A stretch of DNA of 64,000 nucleotides, taken from contig NC_053138.1 of assembly GCF_016808335.1 (NCBI RefSeq), positions 60,170,951 through 60,234,950 on the forward strand. Direction: 5' to 3'. Source of the stretch: Panicum virgatum (lineage: Eukaryota > Streptophyta > Magnoliopsida > Poales > Poaceae). The notes under the pieces were generated by a model. That model did not search any database. It was not told the origin of the DNA and was given only the letters and a program-made list of their open reading frames with translations. The first letter of the stretch is position 1; every line of letters begins with the position of its first letter. Position numbers and translations under genes: made by a program. This document shows positions 9,810 to 20,634 of the stretch, one piece after another.

Positions 9810-10784
9810 GTCCATTACTGGTTCACCTGAACATGAAAAAAAAGGTAAAATTTCCCCTTCGCAACAACTATACTCGGACTCGGAGACGCAAAATTTGCCA
9901 CTAAATTAGCGTGTGCACGACTCTAGTGGTGAAGTAACTATGCAATTAAACAAATTAGAGTTTAAAGTAGTCATTCTACGAATTCCCATTTGTCCAACTG
10001 ATTGTTCCTTACAATTGAAAAAATGTAAAAAATTTCACAGGTTAGCAAGTGCTGAAACATTAATTAATCAATCTAGAGAATATGGTAGCTGGCTGGCTTG
10101 GGCATCTTTCACACCCTTCGCTTCTCATGCCCCCTACCGCAGCGTAAAACTATGTTTTACACAATAATCAGAGGTAACAGATTACTAACCTATCAGGATT
10201 ATATCAGAAATTCTACGATCCCTCAAATAGAAAATAGCAAATAAATCAAGAGAAGAATGGGGCCAGGAACCAGCTTGGCACGAGCCCCGTTGTCGTCGTT
10301 GTGACCTCCCCGGCAACGACGGAGAGCCAGGCGGGTCAGGCAGCGATGACTTGCTCGCCGTGCGTCCCGTTCGTGAAGCTCCTGCAAGGGTTGGCGCGTG
10401 ACAAGCGGGGAGTGCCTCTCCGGCCACGCCGGCGTTTCCACGGGTGCCTACTCCGGCTTCCCGGCAGCAGCAGCCTCCTGCAGGGGTGCAGACCTTTCGT
10501 GCTGAGCGCAGATGGGTGGTGGTGGATGCATTCCATCCCAGGCGTAGGGGACGAGCTATTAGAAAATTTCCAGCAAATCTTCTCGCGGTTGTTTCTGAAA
10601 TTTCATCAGAATTCGATCGAACGATTCCGTCACGAAATTTGTTTGGATTTGGCCTGGTCCTTGGTTCCATCAGAGTTTCCAGAGGCTATAGAAAACAAGG
10701 AGAGAAGGGAAATGTACTCGGGCCGCGCGGACTCGATCCAAGGTGTCTGCGTCGTTGAACAGAGGGTCAGGCAGCGCAGACTCA
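9810..10784. other. Intergenic region with an unrecognised GC-rich frame
   Basis: A GC-rich stretch (10255-10560) lies in an otherwise AT-rich background. Frames are open on both strands (plus 10301-10825, 174 codons; minus 10670-10185, 161 codons). Neither shows a domain I recognise. The plus frame has a few Cys (TCSPCVPF) but no family pattern. It may be a decayed gene fragment; I assign no function. Confidence 0.3.
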
Positions 10785-10851
10785 GGCCCTGTTTGTTTCC
10801 GCTTATTTGGATCTCGATTTTCTGATAAGCAAGATTCTGAGATAAGCTAGC

Positions 10852-11823
10852 TATCGGCGTTTCGTATCGCCGACGAGTGATTATGTGTGCGCGTCACGGG
10901 CTCGGATGGAAACGTAAGGAAAGACACAAAGGTTTATACTGGTTCGGGCTGAATGTTCCTACGTCCAATTCGAGATTTCTCATATTATTGCACTGGTTTG
11001 TAGTAGGAGGTTACAACCGGGCGAGAGAGGGAAAGAGGCTCCCAAGTCTCTATGCTGTGTGGGTGTGTGTGTGTGTCAAAAAGTCGGCTCCCTGTAAGGG
11101 GCCCGTCTCCTCCCTTTTATAGTCAATGGGGGAGATGGTCGGATACATGAAGAGAGTGAAGGAAAAGGAGAAAAGATCTGGGGGTCGGGCGCTTCCCGAC
11201 CCTCCTCCTTCGGCTTCTGGTCTCGGTGGGCTCACCTGATGGCGACGGAGGGTGTTCGTCCCCATCCCTAGCACTGTTATGGTCATGGTGAACAGGGACA
11301 GGGATGGCGTACTACGTTGCCGCTTGCAGGGGATGGCCGATCAGACATATCCTATGTCATGACTGTCAGCACGTTCGACAGTGCTGACGTCCGGAAGAAA
11401 TAGTTGGGCGATGCCCTCCTCCGGGATGGGCCTGTCAACTCGTCGCCCATAATGGTCCACACTGAGGCGTGGGATGGTTAGCTTTCCCACTCGCCTGAAG
11501 TGACGGCGCGTGGGGCCCTCCTTTTGACCGGGGACTCCCTTCTCTCCTCGGGGTCGGTCGACTACCATGTGGAGTCCCCCGCGGGGGTCAGGCGAGGCGG
11601 CCCCTCCTGCGGGGGTCGGGCGAGGCGGACCCCTCCCACGGGGGTCGACGGTTGGTGCTTTCCCTTTGAGGCGACCTCTGATGGGCCTTGGGCCCTTTCC
11701 CAGCGGCTGGGCCGTGCCTGGGCTGTTGAGTCCAGTGCTCGTCAGCCGGGCCGCACATTAGCTGAGCTCGGGAGCTTAGCTTTACCCGGCGCTTAGGGGT
11801 ATCTATTACCTTTATCCTCATCA
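10852..11823 (-). repeat. 3' LTR of the Tat Gypsy (left on the plus strand)
   Basis: Homologous over its length with 31648-32611. Shared landmarks are the TTTCGTATCG start block, the TATACTGGTTCGGGCT block, CCTTTTATAG and the common end GGTATCTATTACCTTTAT.CTCATCA. On the minus strand it starts TGATGAGGATAAAGG. The inner end is uncertain by a few bases: GCCGATA here, GCCAAGTA in the other copy. A GT-rich run (11059-11077) is present only in this copy, a private change since insertion. Confidence 0.85.
11100..11125 (-). promoter_or_regulatory. TATA box of the left LTR
   Basis: On the minus strand the sequence reads ACTATAAAAGGGAG (complement of CTCCCTTTTATAGT near 11110-11123), the expected U3 promoter box. 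The same box is at 31836-31850 in the other LTR. Confidence 0.6.
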
Positions 11824-11842
11824 GTTGCCCCCGACCTCCCTC
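11824..11842 (-). other. Polypurine tract next to the 3' LTR
   Basis: On the minus strand the bases just before the LTR read GGGAGGTCGGGGGCAAC and are then followed by TGATGAGG. A purine-rich run in this place primes plus-strand DNA synthesis in LTR elements. It also confirms the minus orientation. Confidence 0.6.
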
Positions 11843-13654
11843 GCGGTTACGACGGAACCGAGTGGCGGGTTTCGTGTCACGAGAGACGTTTGATGACCCG
11901 GCGGATCTGTCCGTCATAGCTTTCGGTGGGTGCGTGCGAGCACACCCACTAGGTGTAGCCCCCCGAGCCTCTGAGTGAATCAGAGATTCGCTCAGAGGGT
12001 TCAGCGAGTGCATCGACGGGCGCAAGCCTGCTGTTTTGATGTGACGCGATGTTGTCTCCTGCTGGGTACGCGCGAGCGCACCCAGTGGGTGTAGCCCCCA
12101 AGCCTCTGAGTGAATCAGAGATTCACGTAGAGGGTTTTAGCGAGCGCATCGTTAGGTGCGGGCCCGCTACCTTGTCGAGATGTGACACTGCCTTTCTTTA
12201 CTGTGGCGGACGAGAATGCACCCAGTGGGCGCAACCCCTACGTCCCCCCTTTCGTCTGGCAGTTACTCGAGTGCACGCGCTTTCTCGACAAGACTCATCG
12301 GGGTGGACGGTGGTCAGGCGGGCCCTCTCATCAGGTGAGTCTGGGCCCGGTCAGAGTCTACCTCGTGTTGTCGCCTCATGCCGCCCCGATCGAGGGCGTC
12401 TTCTGTTTCCCTCGTGAGGCGCCGTGTCGCTTTGTGATGAAGCTGGATTCTTCGAATTGGGTTGGCCCTTTAGCCCTTGTGGTTATAAATAGGGTGCCCT
12501 CGGGATCCCTTCCTCACCAAGTCCTTCTCTTGCTTTTGCCTCAACCTGCCTCCATAGTTATGGCGCTTTTCCTTGCTCACGTTCGCCCCCGTGAGGGGGA
12601 TCGCTGGTCTCTTTGGTCTTGGTGCTACAAGAATGCTTGCGAGTGGCAGGCGATGGCTGGAGGAGGTATTCGGGTCGCTTTGCAACCAGAGCAAATCCTA
12701 AGGATTCCTCTGGGATAACAGGGGTGCTCGACCGACGTCAGCGGCTGCTAGGCTGTCCGCCAGCGTTACCCTCCGCAAAACGCCCTCGGGTATATGATGC
12801 TAGAATAAGGCTTGCGAGGAGGGCATTCCTCCGGACCTCCGTGTTCTGGCTGCTACTCTCCCCCAAGACGGGCAAAATTGTCACCCTCGTGGTGGCAACA
12901 CTTTTTATATCCTATAACGGCCATGGGCCGATCGCACTTTGTAATGTTTATTTTCCGGGAATAAAACCAAAAGTTTCATTGGATTGCATCGCTGGGCCGG
13001 CCCTTGCTTATTCATGTGATGGTTTCGCTTGCCGAGGATGGTTCCGGTTCGCCTGACTCGCCCTCCTCGGGATAGACTCCACGGGGCGTCAGGCTCAGAG
13101 CCCCCGAGTCTGCTTGGAAGGGGTTGGGAAGGTGTACGCCGCTCGACCACGACCCCGTCTGGGCCCCTACGAGTCCGACCCCGAGTTTCCCATTTGCTCA
13201 CGGGTCAACGGCCGGGTGTCATCTCGCCTTTTTCGCGCGTTCTCTTCCACACACTTCTTTCGCTCGGAGTGGGAAGGCTGAGTCGTTCCACATTTTCCGC
13301 CGGTGGACGAAATGTGACGCTCGCGGAGCTGATAACATGTGAGTCTGAGTGGAGCCTCGGTTCCCGTTTGAGGGGATCCGGAATGAGTCAAGCTGGTGAC
13401 TGACCCAGTTTCTTGATGTCCCGACCATCACAGTTACTGGGGTCGTTCGACCGACCCCGATGACTCATCGCCTTCCCTCGGGGGAAAACATGGGTTGGGA
13501 GTGAATCAGGACTCAGACGCGGGTCGGGACGCCCAGACCATGCGGCCGTGCCTGGGTTCTGGAAGCTGGGGCCCGTCCGTCCCTGCCCCTCGCTCAGTGG
13601 TGTCCTTAGGCAGCTACGAACCCTTTGTTGGGCCAGCTTTCGAACCTAGGGATG
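11843..13654. other. Noncoding 3' region of the Tat Gypsy
   Basis: GC-rich sequence with no family-like frame. Open frames here (for example 12049-12417 and 12182-12718) are low-complexity and unsupported. It holds the tandem repeat listed separately. On the plus strand it lies upstream of the antisense gene and may act as its leader or promoter. Confidence 0.5.
11928..12206. repeat. 136-bp tandem repeat near the Gypsy 3' LTR
   Basis: Unit 1 begins at 11928 and unit 2 at 12064. Both run through CACCCA.T.GGTGTAGCCCC, CTCTGAGTGAATCAGAGATT and AGAGGGTT..AGCGAG. A third partial unit starts near 12206 (GCACCCAGTGGGCGCAACCCC). Inside each unit CTCTGA...TCAGAG can form a small hairpin. Confidence 0.75.
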
Positions 13655-13663
13655 GTCGCGGGC

Positions 13664-14620
13664 GCGCTTTTTTCATTTTTATATTAAAAAAAACAAAATT
13701 TCAAAAATATAAGTCAAATAGGGAAATTTTCAAAAATGGGTGACTGTCGCCCCCTAATGGGCGACAGGGTGCCTATCGCCCATCCAGTTGGCGACAGGAC
13801 CTAAATGTAAAAAAAAAAACATTTACATTTAGGTCCTGGCGCCCAGGGTGCATTAAATAGTGAACTTGTAAAATCGATATAAAATCATAGAAAAATCTGA
13901 AAAATACAAACTCAACTGTTTTGGATTCTATGAAACATGATCTACAACTTTTGTTACATAAAGTTTTTCATTTGATCAATGTATCTTGCTCTATTTTAAA
14001 TACCAGTTTAATGCATTTTTATTTAAATATCAAGATCCATCCTTTGGATGCATGTCATCTTTGGCCAAAGTGTTGCATATGGTGAGCATAGGCTTGTACA
14101 AAATTAGTAGGCCCAGAAAACATTTCTAGAATAAGTTTTTAAATTAGATCTTGCAATATGTCTAGTTTAAATGGGTTATTTATCCATGCTGCTATACTGA
14201 GTATTAGAAGCCATAACTTTTAAAGTACCATTATTTTATTTCCTAAGAGCTATAAAAAAAGTTTGGTAAATTTTAGATAAGCACAACTAGACCAAATGAA
14301 TTATTTCAGATTTTTTAGGTACAAGAACTATTTTTCTTGAATAAGATACATTGATCAAATGAAAAACTTTATGTAACAAAAGTTGTAGATCTTATTTCAT
14401 AGAATTCAGAACAGTTGAGTTTGTATTTTTCTGATTTTTTTATAATTTTATATCAATTTTACAAGTTCACTGTTTAATGCGCTTTGGGCGTCAGGACTTA
14501 AATGTAATTTTTTTTACATTTAGGTGTTGTCGGGCGACAAGCACTCATTTTTTAAAATTTTTTATTCAGTATATATTTTTGAATTTTTGTTTTTTTTTAA
14601 ATATAAAAATGAAAAAAAGC
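13664..14620. mobile_element. Long-TIR MULE-type element, 957 bp
   Basis: A perfect 9-bp duplication, GTCGCGGGC, lies at 13655-13663 and 14621-14629, the length made by Mutator-like transposases. The two halves are extended inverted repeats of more than 300 bp. For example, ACATAAAGTTTTTCATTTGA on the left (13959 on) is the complement of TCAAATGAAAAACTTTATGT on the right (about 14356). ACCTAAATGT words also occur on both sides. The ends read GC(GC)TTTTTTCATTTTTATATT. No ORF. It sits just upstream of the antisense gene start. Confidence 0.88.
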
Positions 14621-14759
14621 GTCGCGGGCCGTCAGGGCGTTAGCGGCCCGTATCCCTTCTTACCCGGGGGTACTGCGGTCTTTTTACCACCCGGCACGTT
14701 CTCCCACGGGCCACGATTGTTGGGGTCGTGGGTCCTGATTTTGACGGGCGTGACGCGTC

Positions 14760-17700
14760 GTGGGCGGCCGCGGCAGTGATGACCATTGCGGGGATCGAGG
14801 CGGCGGTTCGTCTTCCTCGAACCTCCCCCTTTTATACCGGATCGGCGCGTGGGCCATTTGGCTGCAACTGCTCACATTAGCCAAGCCCAGACGCTCACCT
14901 TGCCTGCTTTGCCGCCTCCGCCGCCGTCAAGCCCCCCGCGTGCCCGAGCTCCACCCCCTGCGCTTCCCAGTCATGGTGATGTGGCTGCCTTCGGACGTGT
15001 CCCGCTCGCGCCCGGACGAGCTTGTTGCGAAGGGGCTCTTATGCCCTCTCACCGACACGGTGGAGTGGATCGAGCCCGGCGGCGAAAGGGTGCCGTCACC
15101 GCCGGACGGCTACGTCGTCTCGTTCGTGCACTTTCATGAGCGCGGCTTCGCGACGCTAGCTCACGCCTTCTTCCTCGGGCTGCTCCACCATTACAAGATC
15201 AAGGTGCAGCATCTGAATCCCAATGAGATTCAGCACATTCTGGCCTTCATCACGCTGTGTGAGGGCTATCTGGGGATCCCACCCCACTTCGAGCTTTGGA
15301 AGTATTTCTTCTCCGTCGCGCTCCAGAAGACGAAAGTGGACAGCATGCTGGTGGTCCCTCCAATCGGCTGCGCTGGCATCCATCTCCGCAACAACCAGGT
15401 CGACCAGTACATGGACATCCGTCTCAAGAAGCCCCACAAGGGGTGGCATCGTACCTGGTTCTATGTTAAGAACCACGACGATGCCCGCCTCCCCGACTTC
15501 ACCGGCCAACCCATGGCGGGGACTCCGCGCGAGTGGTTGGAAGGCCCGGTGCAGAAGGAGAAGGACAGGCTCGTCGGCCTGCTGGAAGCCATCCAGCACC
15601 AGAAGGAGCACGGCCTCACCGGCGTTGGGGTCATCAGAGCCTATCACGCGAGGAGGGTCGCGCCTATAATTGCGTGGACCTTGTCCTTGTACCAGATGGG
15701 CCCCAATGTCACGTTCGTCGGGAGCGTGATGTCAACTGGGGGAATCCGCGATTCGGAGATCGGGCAGCGGATCCACGAGGCATTCGAGGCCCCCCACCTG
15801 GAGTACCCGGTCCCCGATCACCCGGTGATGCGCCCGGAGGATGGGTTCGTTGGACTGGTAAGCATTCTCCTTTTCCCGACCCTGCGTTCTTCTTCCCCTG
15901 TTTCTCCTTAGTCTCTGTGACAGCGGTTTCTCGTGCTTCTTTCTGCAGGCTCAGTTCGGGCCCTTCTGCGAGTCCCAGGCCCCGTTGGCGAAGAAGAAGA
16001 GGAAGGACGAGAAGAAGTGGAAGAACATCGAGCGGGAGACTGCGAAGCAAGACCACGCAAGGCGTCGGAGGGCGGGCGAGAACGTGCCCAGCGAGCACGA
16101 GATTGTGAGCGGCGACGACGACGACGGCGGCGATGCGGACGCCGCCGCCGGTGACGATATGTGGACTGCCTTGATGCAGGAGGATGAGGACAGGGACGGG
16201 CAATCGTCCCTACAAATGGCGGGGACGTCCGACCCCGCTACCTTCCAGATGCGGGAGGGCAGCTCCAGCCGGGCGGTCGGAATGACCAGCTCGCGGCTGT
16301 CCGTGGCGAGGGCGCCGAGCCCCGTCCCCTCCCTGACGCTTGATGGGGAATCAGGTCGGGCCGACGCGGCAATCAACCGGCAGCCGGCTGCGAGCGTTCT
16401 GGGGAAACGCCCGGAGGTGTCCGGGTCGGCGTTGCGCGGACGGACCTTGAAGCGGCTGAGGTCGGCATCGTCCCGGTAAGCGATTCGCGTGTGTCTCCTT
16501 TTTCAAGATCATGCGTCGCATTTCCTCCCCTTTTCGGTCGTCAGCCGTTTCCGTTCATCGCAGGGCGGCCGGCAACTCGGGCTCGCTGCTGCTAGCGCCC
16601 AAGAAGACCCTCACCAAGCAGCAAGCACCTGCGAGGGCTGCCTCCTTGGTGGGGGCGCATTCGAGCCACTCCACACCAGAGGGCTCGGGAGCTCAGTGCG
16701 GTGAGGTTTCTGTTGAGGTGGCCCCGCAGCAGGCCCCCGCGGCGCCGACCCCAGAGAACGTCAGGTCCGAACTCCCTGAGGACATTTCCCACATCGTCCT
16801 GCCTGACTCCCCCGAAACCCCTGTGTGGGTCGTGATATTGGGCAGGCGGAGGAGGAGCCATCCCCGGCGGCGGATTCGGCAACCAGGGACGCCAGTGCCG
16901 AGGGAAAGGAGAGAATGCGCCTTCTTCAGGCGTTGGCGCGGCGGCAGACGTCGGGGCGGCGTCGGCTGGGTCGACGGCGACATGAGTGGCGGCAAGGGGA
17001 ACAGATGGTGCGTCCTCCGCCTAGGTGTTGGTGACCGTGAAAATGGTGCCGTCTACGCTGGGTGCTGGGCTTGTGTCCAGCTCGGCCTGTCTTTGTGCGC
17101 CGTCTCCGACCCTCGCTCTTCATGGCGGGGACCTGTCGCCGTATGGGGGCAGCGGGAGCCAGCCCGAGCGTGCTCTGGCGCTGACCGGCGCGCCAGAAGG
17201 CGACGAGTTGGGACGTCGCCGTATGTTGGGGATGTTGCGCGACATCGCCGTCCCATCGGTCGAGGTAAGCCTTTGACTCGTGGGCTCGATCCTTGAAACC
17301 CTTGCTGTCGGACGCTCCTGACCCCTGCATCCTCCCCTTGCCAGGCCTTGCAGAGAGGAGCAGCGCATGGCGATGGATGAGGATCTCGCCGCCTTGCGCC
17401 AAGCACTGGAGGAGGTTCGCGCTCGGGCAGTTTCCGATGCTGCAGAACTCGAGCAGCTCCGGAAGGAGTGAGACGAGCTGCACGGCGGTTTCCAGGTGGC
17501 TGCCCAGGAGCGCGATGAGCTGCACGGCAATCTCCAGGTGGTTACCCAGGAGCGTGATGAGCTGCGCTGCAATCTCCAGGTGGTTACCCAGGAGTGCGAC
17601 GTCGCGGCGAGGACCTCGGAGGAAGCGTCGGAGCGAGCGCGGGTTGAACTCGAAAACCTGCAAGGTAGCAGTTTTGTTTTGTTTTCTTATTCGGCAACGT

Positions 17701-18769
17701 ATCTAGTGCAAACCAAGGACCTCGTGCAAACCCGTGCAAACCTACTAAACAAAGTTTCAAAAAATTCTAAAAAAAATCATGAATGTGCTTCTCAGCTTAC
17801 CTCATCTATATATAAAATTTCATGGTAAAATTCGTCTTACTCTAGAAGTTACAAAAAAGACAAATTTTCTGACAACAATAATGGTTCAAATACATCTCAA
17901 ATTTGTCTTTTTTGTAACTTCTAGAGTAAGACGAATTTGACCATGAAATTTTATATATAGATGATGTAATCTGAGAAGCACATTCATGATTTTTTTTAGA
18001 ATTTTTTGAAACTTTGTTTAGTAGGTTTGCACGAGTTTGCACGAAGTCCTTGGTTTGCACTAGATATGTTCCCTTCTTATTCAGGCGAAGCCGGAAAGCG
18101 ATGTGTTTGATCACTGCTTCCATGCAGGTGCCCAGACAAAGGTTGCCACCCTCCGCGAGGAGCTGACCCGCGCTGAGGGCTTGAAGGGGGAGGCACAGGA
18201 GGCGGTGGCTTCCCTGTCCGTGGAGGTCGCGAACGGGAGGGCTGCCATTGTCAACCTGAACTTCACCATGACGGCGCTGCGGGATGAGATAGCTGGTAAG
18301 CATTCTTCCCTGAGTGTTCCGATCGGCCTCTGACGGGCCCATCTGTTCCGCTCCGCAGCCGCCAATGCCCAGCGCACGGAGGACATCGGCAGGCTGCAGG
18401 GTCTGGAGTCAGGGCTGGAGCAAGTTGAGGAGGCGCTTGAACGCGAACTCCTCGGCTTCGACAACCAGAGACTCACGGCGCGACTAGTGTTGGACGACCT
18501 CGGGACATCCCCCTCCGCCGTCACGAACCAGTTCGGAGGCCAGCTCATCACAGCCGTGGATGGAGCGCGTGACGCAGTGAGGGAGTCGTTGCGCCTCGGA
18601 GTGCAACGCTCATTTGCCATCGTGCGCAGCCATTACGTCAACATTAACCTGGTGGTGCTGGGGGTTCCCGTCCAACTACAGCGACGCCGAGCTCGATGAG
18701 ATCGAGGAAGAGGTAACTCCGTTCGCCCGCGCCCTGGCAGAAAAGATGGAGGAAGAGATTACCAAGTAG
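14760..18769 (+). CDS. Antisense spliced gene of the Tat Gypsy (putative gypsy-type transposon protein)
   Basis: Runs opposite to gag-pol, between integrase and 3' LTR. Exon 1 (14760-15857) encodes the conserved domain known in Pfam as a putative gypsy-type transposon protein (Transposase_28): RPDELVAKGLLCPLTDTVEW, PPDGYVVSFVHFHERGF, FLGLLHHYKIKVQHLNPNEI, and GIPPHFELWKYFF. The introns are GT-AG and short: 15858-15948 and 16476-16563, then 17665-18127 (which holds a 381-bp MULE hairpin) and 18296-18358. Exon 2 has a KKKRKDEKKWK basic, NLS-like stretch. The later exons are heptad-rich coiled coil (EELTRAEGLKGEAQEAV; repeated QVxxQERDEL units at 17500-17600). Breaks: a frame change near 16830, TGA at 17469-17471 and a frame change near 18660, so this copy is damaged. 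The start at 14760 is uncertain; a Met at 14973 also precedes the domain. Function is unknown in the family. Confidence 0.75.
17693..18073. mobile_element. MULE-type hairpin MITE inside an intron, 381 bp
   Basis: A perfect 9-bp duplication, TTCTTATTC, lies at 17684-17692 and 18074-18082. The element is almost wholly two inverted arms of about 165-170 bp around a loop near 17870-17905. The outer ends share TATCTAGTGCAAACC, and the inner arms share TTACTCTAGAAGTTACAAAA with its complement. It lies within intron 17665-18127 of the antisense gene. Without it that intron would be about 73 bp, like its neighbours. Confidence 0.92.
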
Positions 18770-19281
18770 GAACCTTACTTAGGGTTGGTTGTTGAACATA
18801 AAGTGTCGGTCTGTAAGACTTTTTAAATCCGTTGTCATTCGATTTTGTGAACCTATTTTTGCGATGAAAAGATGTCGGTTTAACCCTTTCCCATCGCTTT
18901 GGGGTGGTAGACGAGAGGTGCGAACTAGGGTAACGTCCCGAGGACATGGGTGAGCGAGCGCCGCGACCGTCGAGGAGTTGGCAACTCGTAGTCCAACCCA
19001 TGGTGCTAGGCGTGTACCCATGTTAGGCGGCTCAGCTCGTCCAACCCGTTCGCGACAAGGGCGGATATTACCTCAAGTTTTTATTTAAAAAGAGGAGGAT
19101 AGCTGGCCCTAATGGCCCCCGAGTGAGACCTGACCCAAGCCATAGCGAGGGTTGGGAATAACTAAAGAAGACGAAACAGCGCACAGGGCAGAAAACTATT
19201 TGGGACAGATTGTACGATTGCCAAAATAAATTTCTACAACTACTCATTCTAGGGGTAGAAGCAGCGTAGTTGTTTGATGTT
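18770..19281. other. Spacer between the antisense gene and integrase end
   Basis: No supported gene. It separates the convergent 3' ends of the antisense gene (plus) and the pol frame (minus). The 3' UTRs of both transcripts probably overlap here. Confidence 0.5.
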
Positions 19282-20535
19282 TCATGCGTTGGTGAGGACT
19301 TCGCCGTCGGCAGTCTGAAGCTTATGCGTCCCGGGTCGGAGCACCTCTGCTATGATGATGGGACCCTCCCACGGTGAGGAGAGCTTGTGGCGGTCCTTGT
19401 TGCTCTGCACACGATGCGACACCATGTCTCCTACGTCAAATGCGCGCCCGCGTACTCGATGATGGTGGTACCTGTGCAGCGCTTGCTGGTACTTAGCCGA
19501 TCGTAGGAGTGCGATGTCGCATGCTTCGTCGAGCTGGTCCATTGTGTCTTCGAGGACGGCGTCCGCTCCCTGCTCGTTGTAAGCTCTTATCCTCGTGGAG
19601 CCGTACTCCAGATCGGTCGGGACGATTGCTTCCGAGCCATACACCATGAAAAATGGCGTGAAGCTGGTCGCTCGACTAGGGGTCGTTCTCAAACTCCACA
19701 GGACAGATGGGAGCTCGGCCACCTAGCGTCCTGCAAATTTGTTGAGGCGGTTGAAAATCCAGGGCTTGAGCCCCTGTAGGACCATGCCGTTCACGCGCTC
19801 GACATGGCCGTTCGTGCGGGGGTGTGCCACGGCGGCCCAGTCAAACCGGATGTGATAATTGTCGCAGAACTCAAGGAACTCCTTTCTTGTGAACTGCGTA
19901 CCGTTGTCGGTGATGATGTAGTTCGAGACCCTAAAGCGGTAGGCGATGTCGAGAAAGAAAGCGACGGCTTGCGCCAACTTGATGGTCGTGATGGGTCTTG
20001 CCTCGATCCATTTCGTGAACTTGTCAACAGCGACAAGGAGGTGAGTTTAGCCCCCGGGTGCTTTCTTTAGGGGGCCAACCATATCCGGACCCCAGACCGC
20101 GAATGGCCATGTGATGTGTATCATCTAGAGTGCCTGTGATGGCATGTGGGTTTGACGAGAGTAGAATTGGCACCCTTCGCAGGTACATACGATTTGCTCG
20201 GCGCCAGCCACCGCAGTCGGCCAGTAAAAGCCTTATCGGAATGCGTTTCCGACGAGGGTTCTTGGGGCGGCGTGATGTCCGCAGACCCCTCCGTGGATGT
20301 CTATTAGCAGCTGTCTCCCTTGCTCGATGGGGATGCACCACTGTAGAATCCGTGTGTGACTTCGTTTGTAGAGCTCTCCGTCGACCAGGGCGTAAGACTT
20401 AGCTCGTCGGGTAAGCCATCGTGCCTCCGTCCTGTCGGTGGGGAGCATTTTGCGGAGGAGATAGTTGATGTAGGCCTCCCTCCAGTCGCTTGCGGGGCCA
20501 GCCATCGAGCCTGACCCCTCATCCAGCTCCATCAC
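19282..20535 (-). pseudogene. Gypsy integrase region
   Basis: The minus-strand frame carries the integrase zinc-binding region (HGGVCGHHAAPRTLV ... CEGCQFY, an HHCC-type site). The catalytic core follows, with VDKFTKWIEA (first Asp) and ITDNGTQF (second Asp), then the tail WEGPIIIAEVLRPGTHKLQ near the C-terminus. Stops interrupt it near 20222, 20130, 20048 and 19722. It would insert the cDNA into the genome; this copy is dead. The upstream join to RNase H is cut by a solo LTR at 20635-22071. Confidence 0.88.
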
Positions 20536-20634
20536 CTCAGAGTTAGGTGGTGGATGCCCCGACCCTGAGGTCCTGAGGCGTTCTCAGAAGGGTCGGAACC
20601 GGGCAGGGTCGGGGTCGGCTGCTGGATTCCTGCT

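Noticed and set aside
10185..10825. Possible small secreted Cys-containing protein (lipid-transfer-like)
   Set aside because: Only a few Cys and no eight-Cys pattern, no clear signal peptide in one frame, and an equally long frame on the other strand.
18100..18620. Minus-strand ORF of 169 codons opposite the antisense gene coiled coil
   Set aside because: Shadow frame. The plus frame has the splice sites, heptads and continuity with neighbouring exons.
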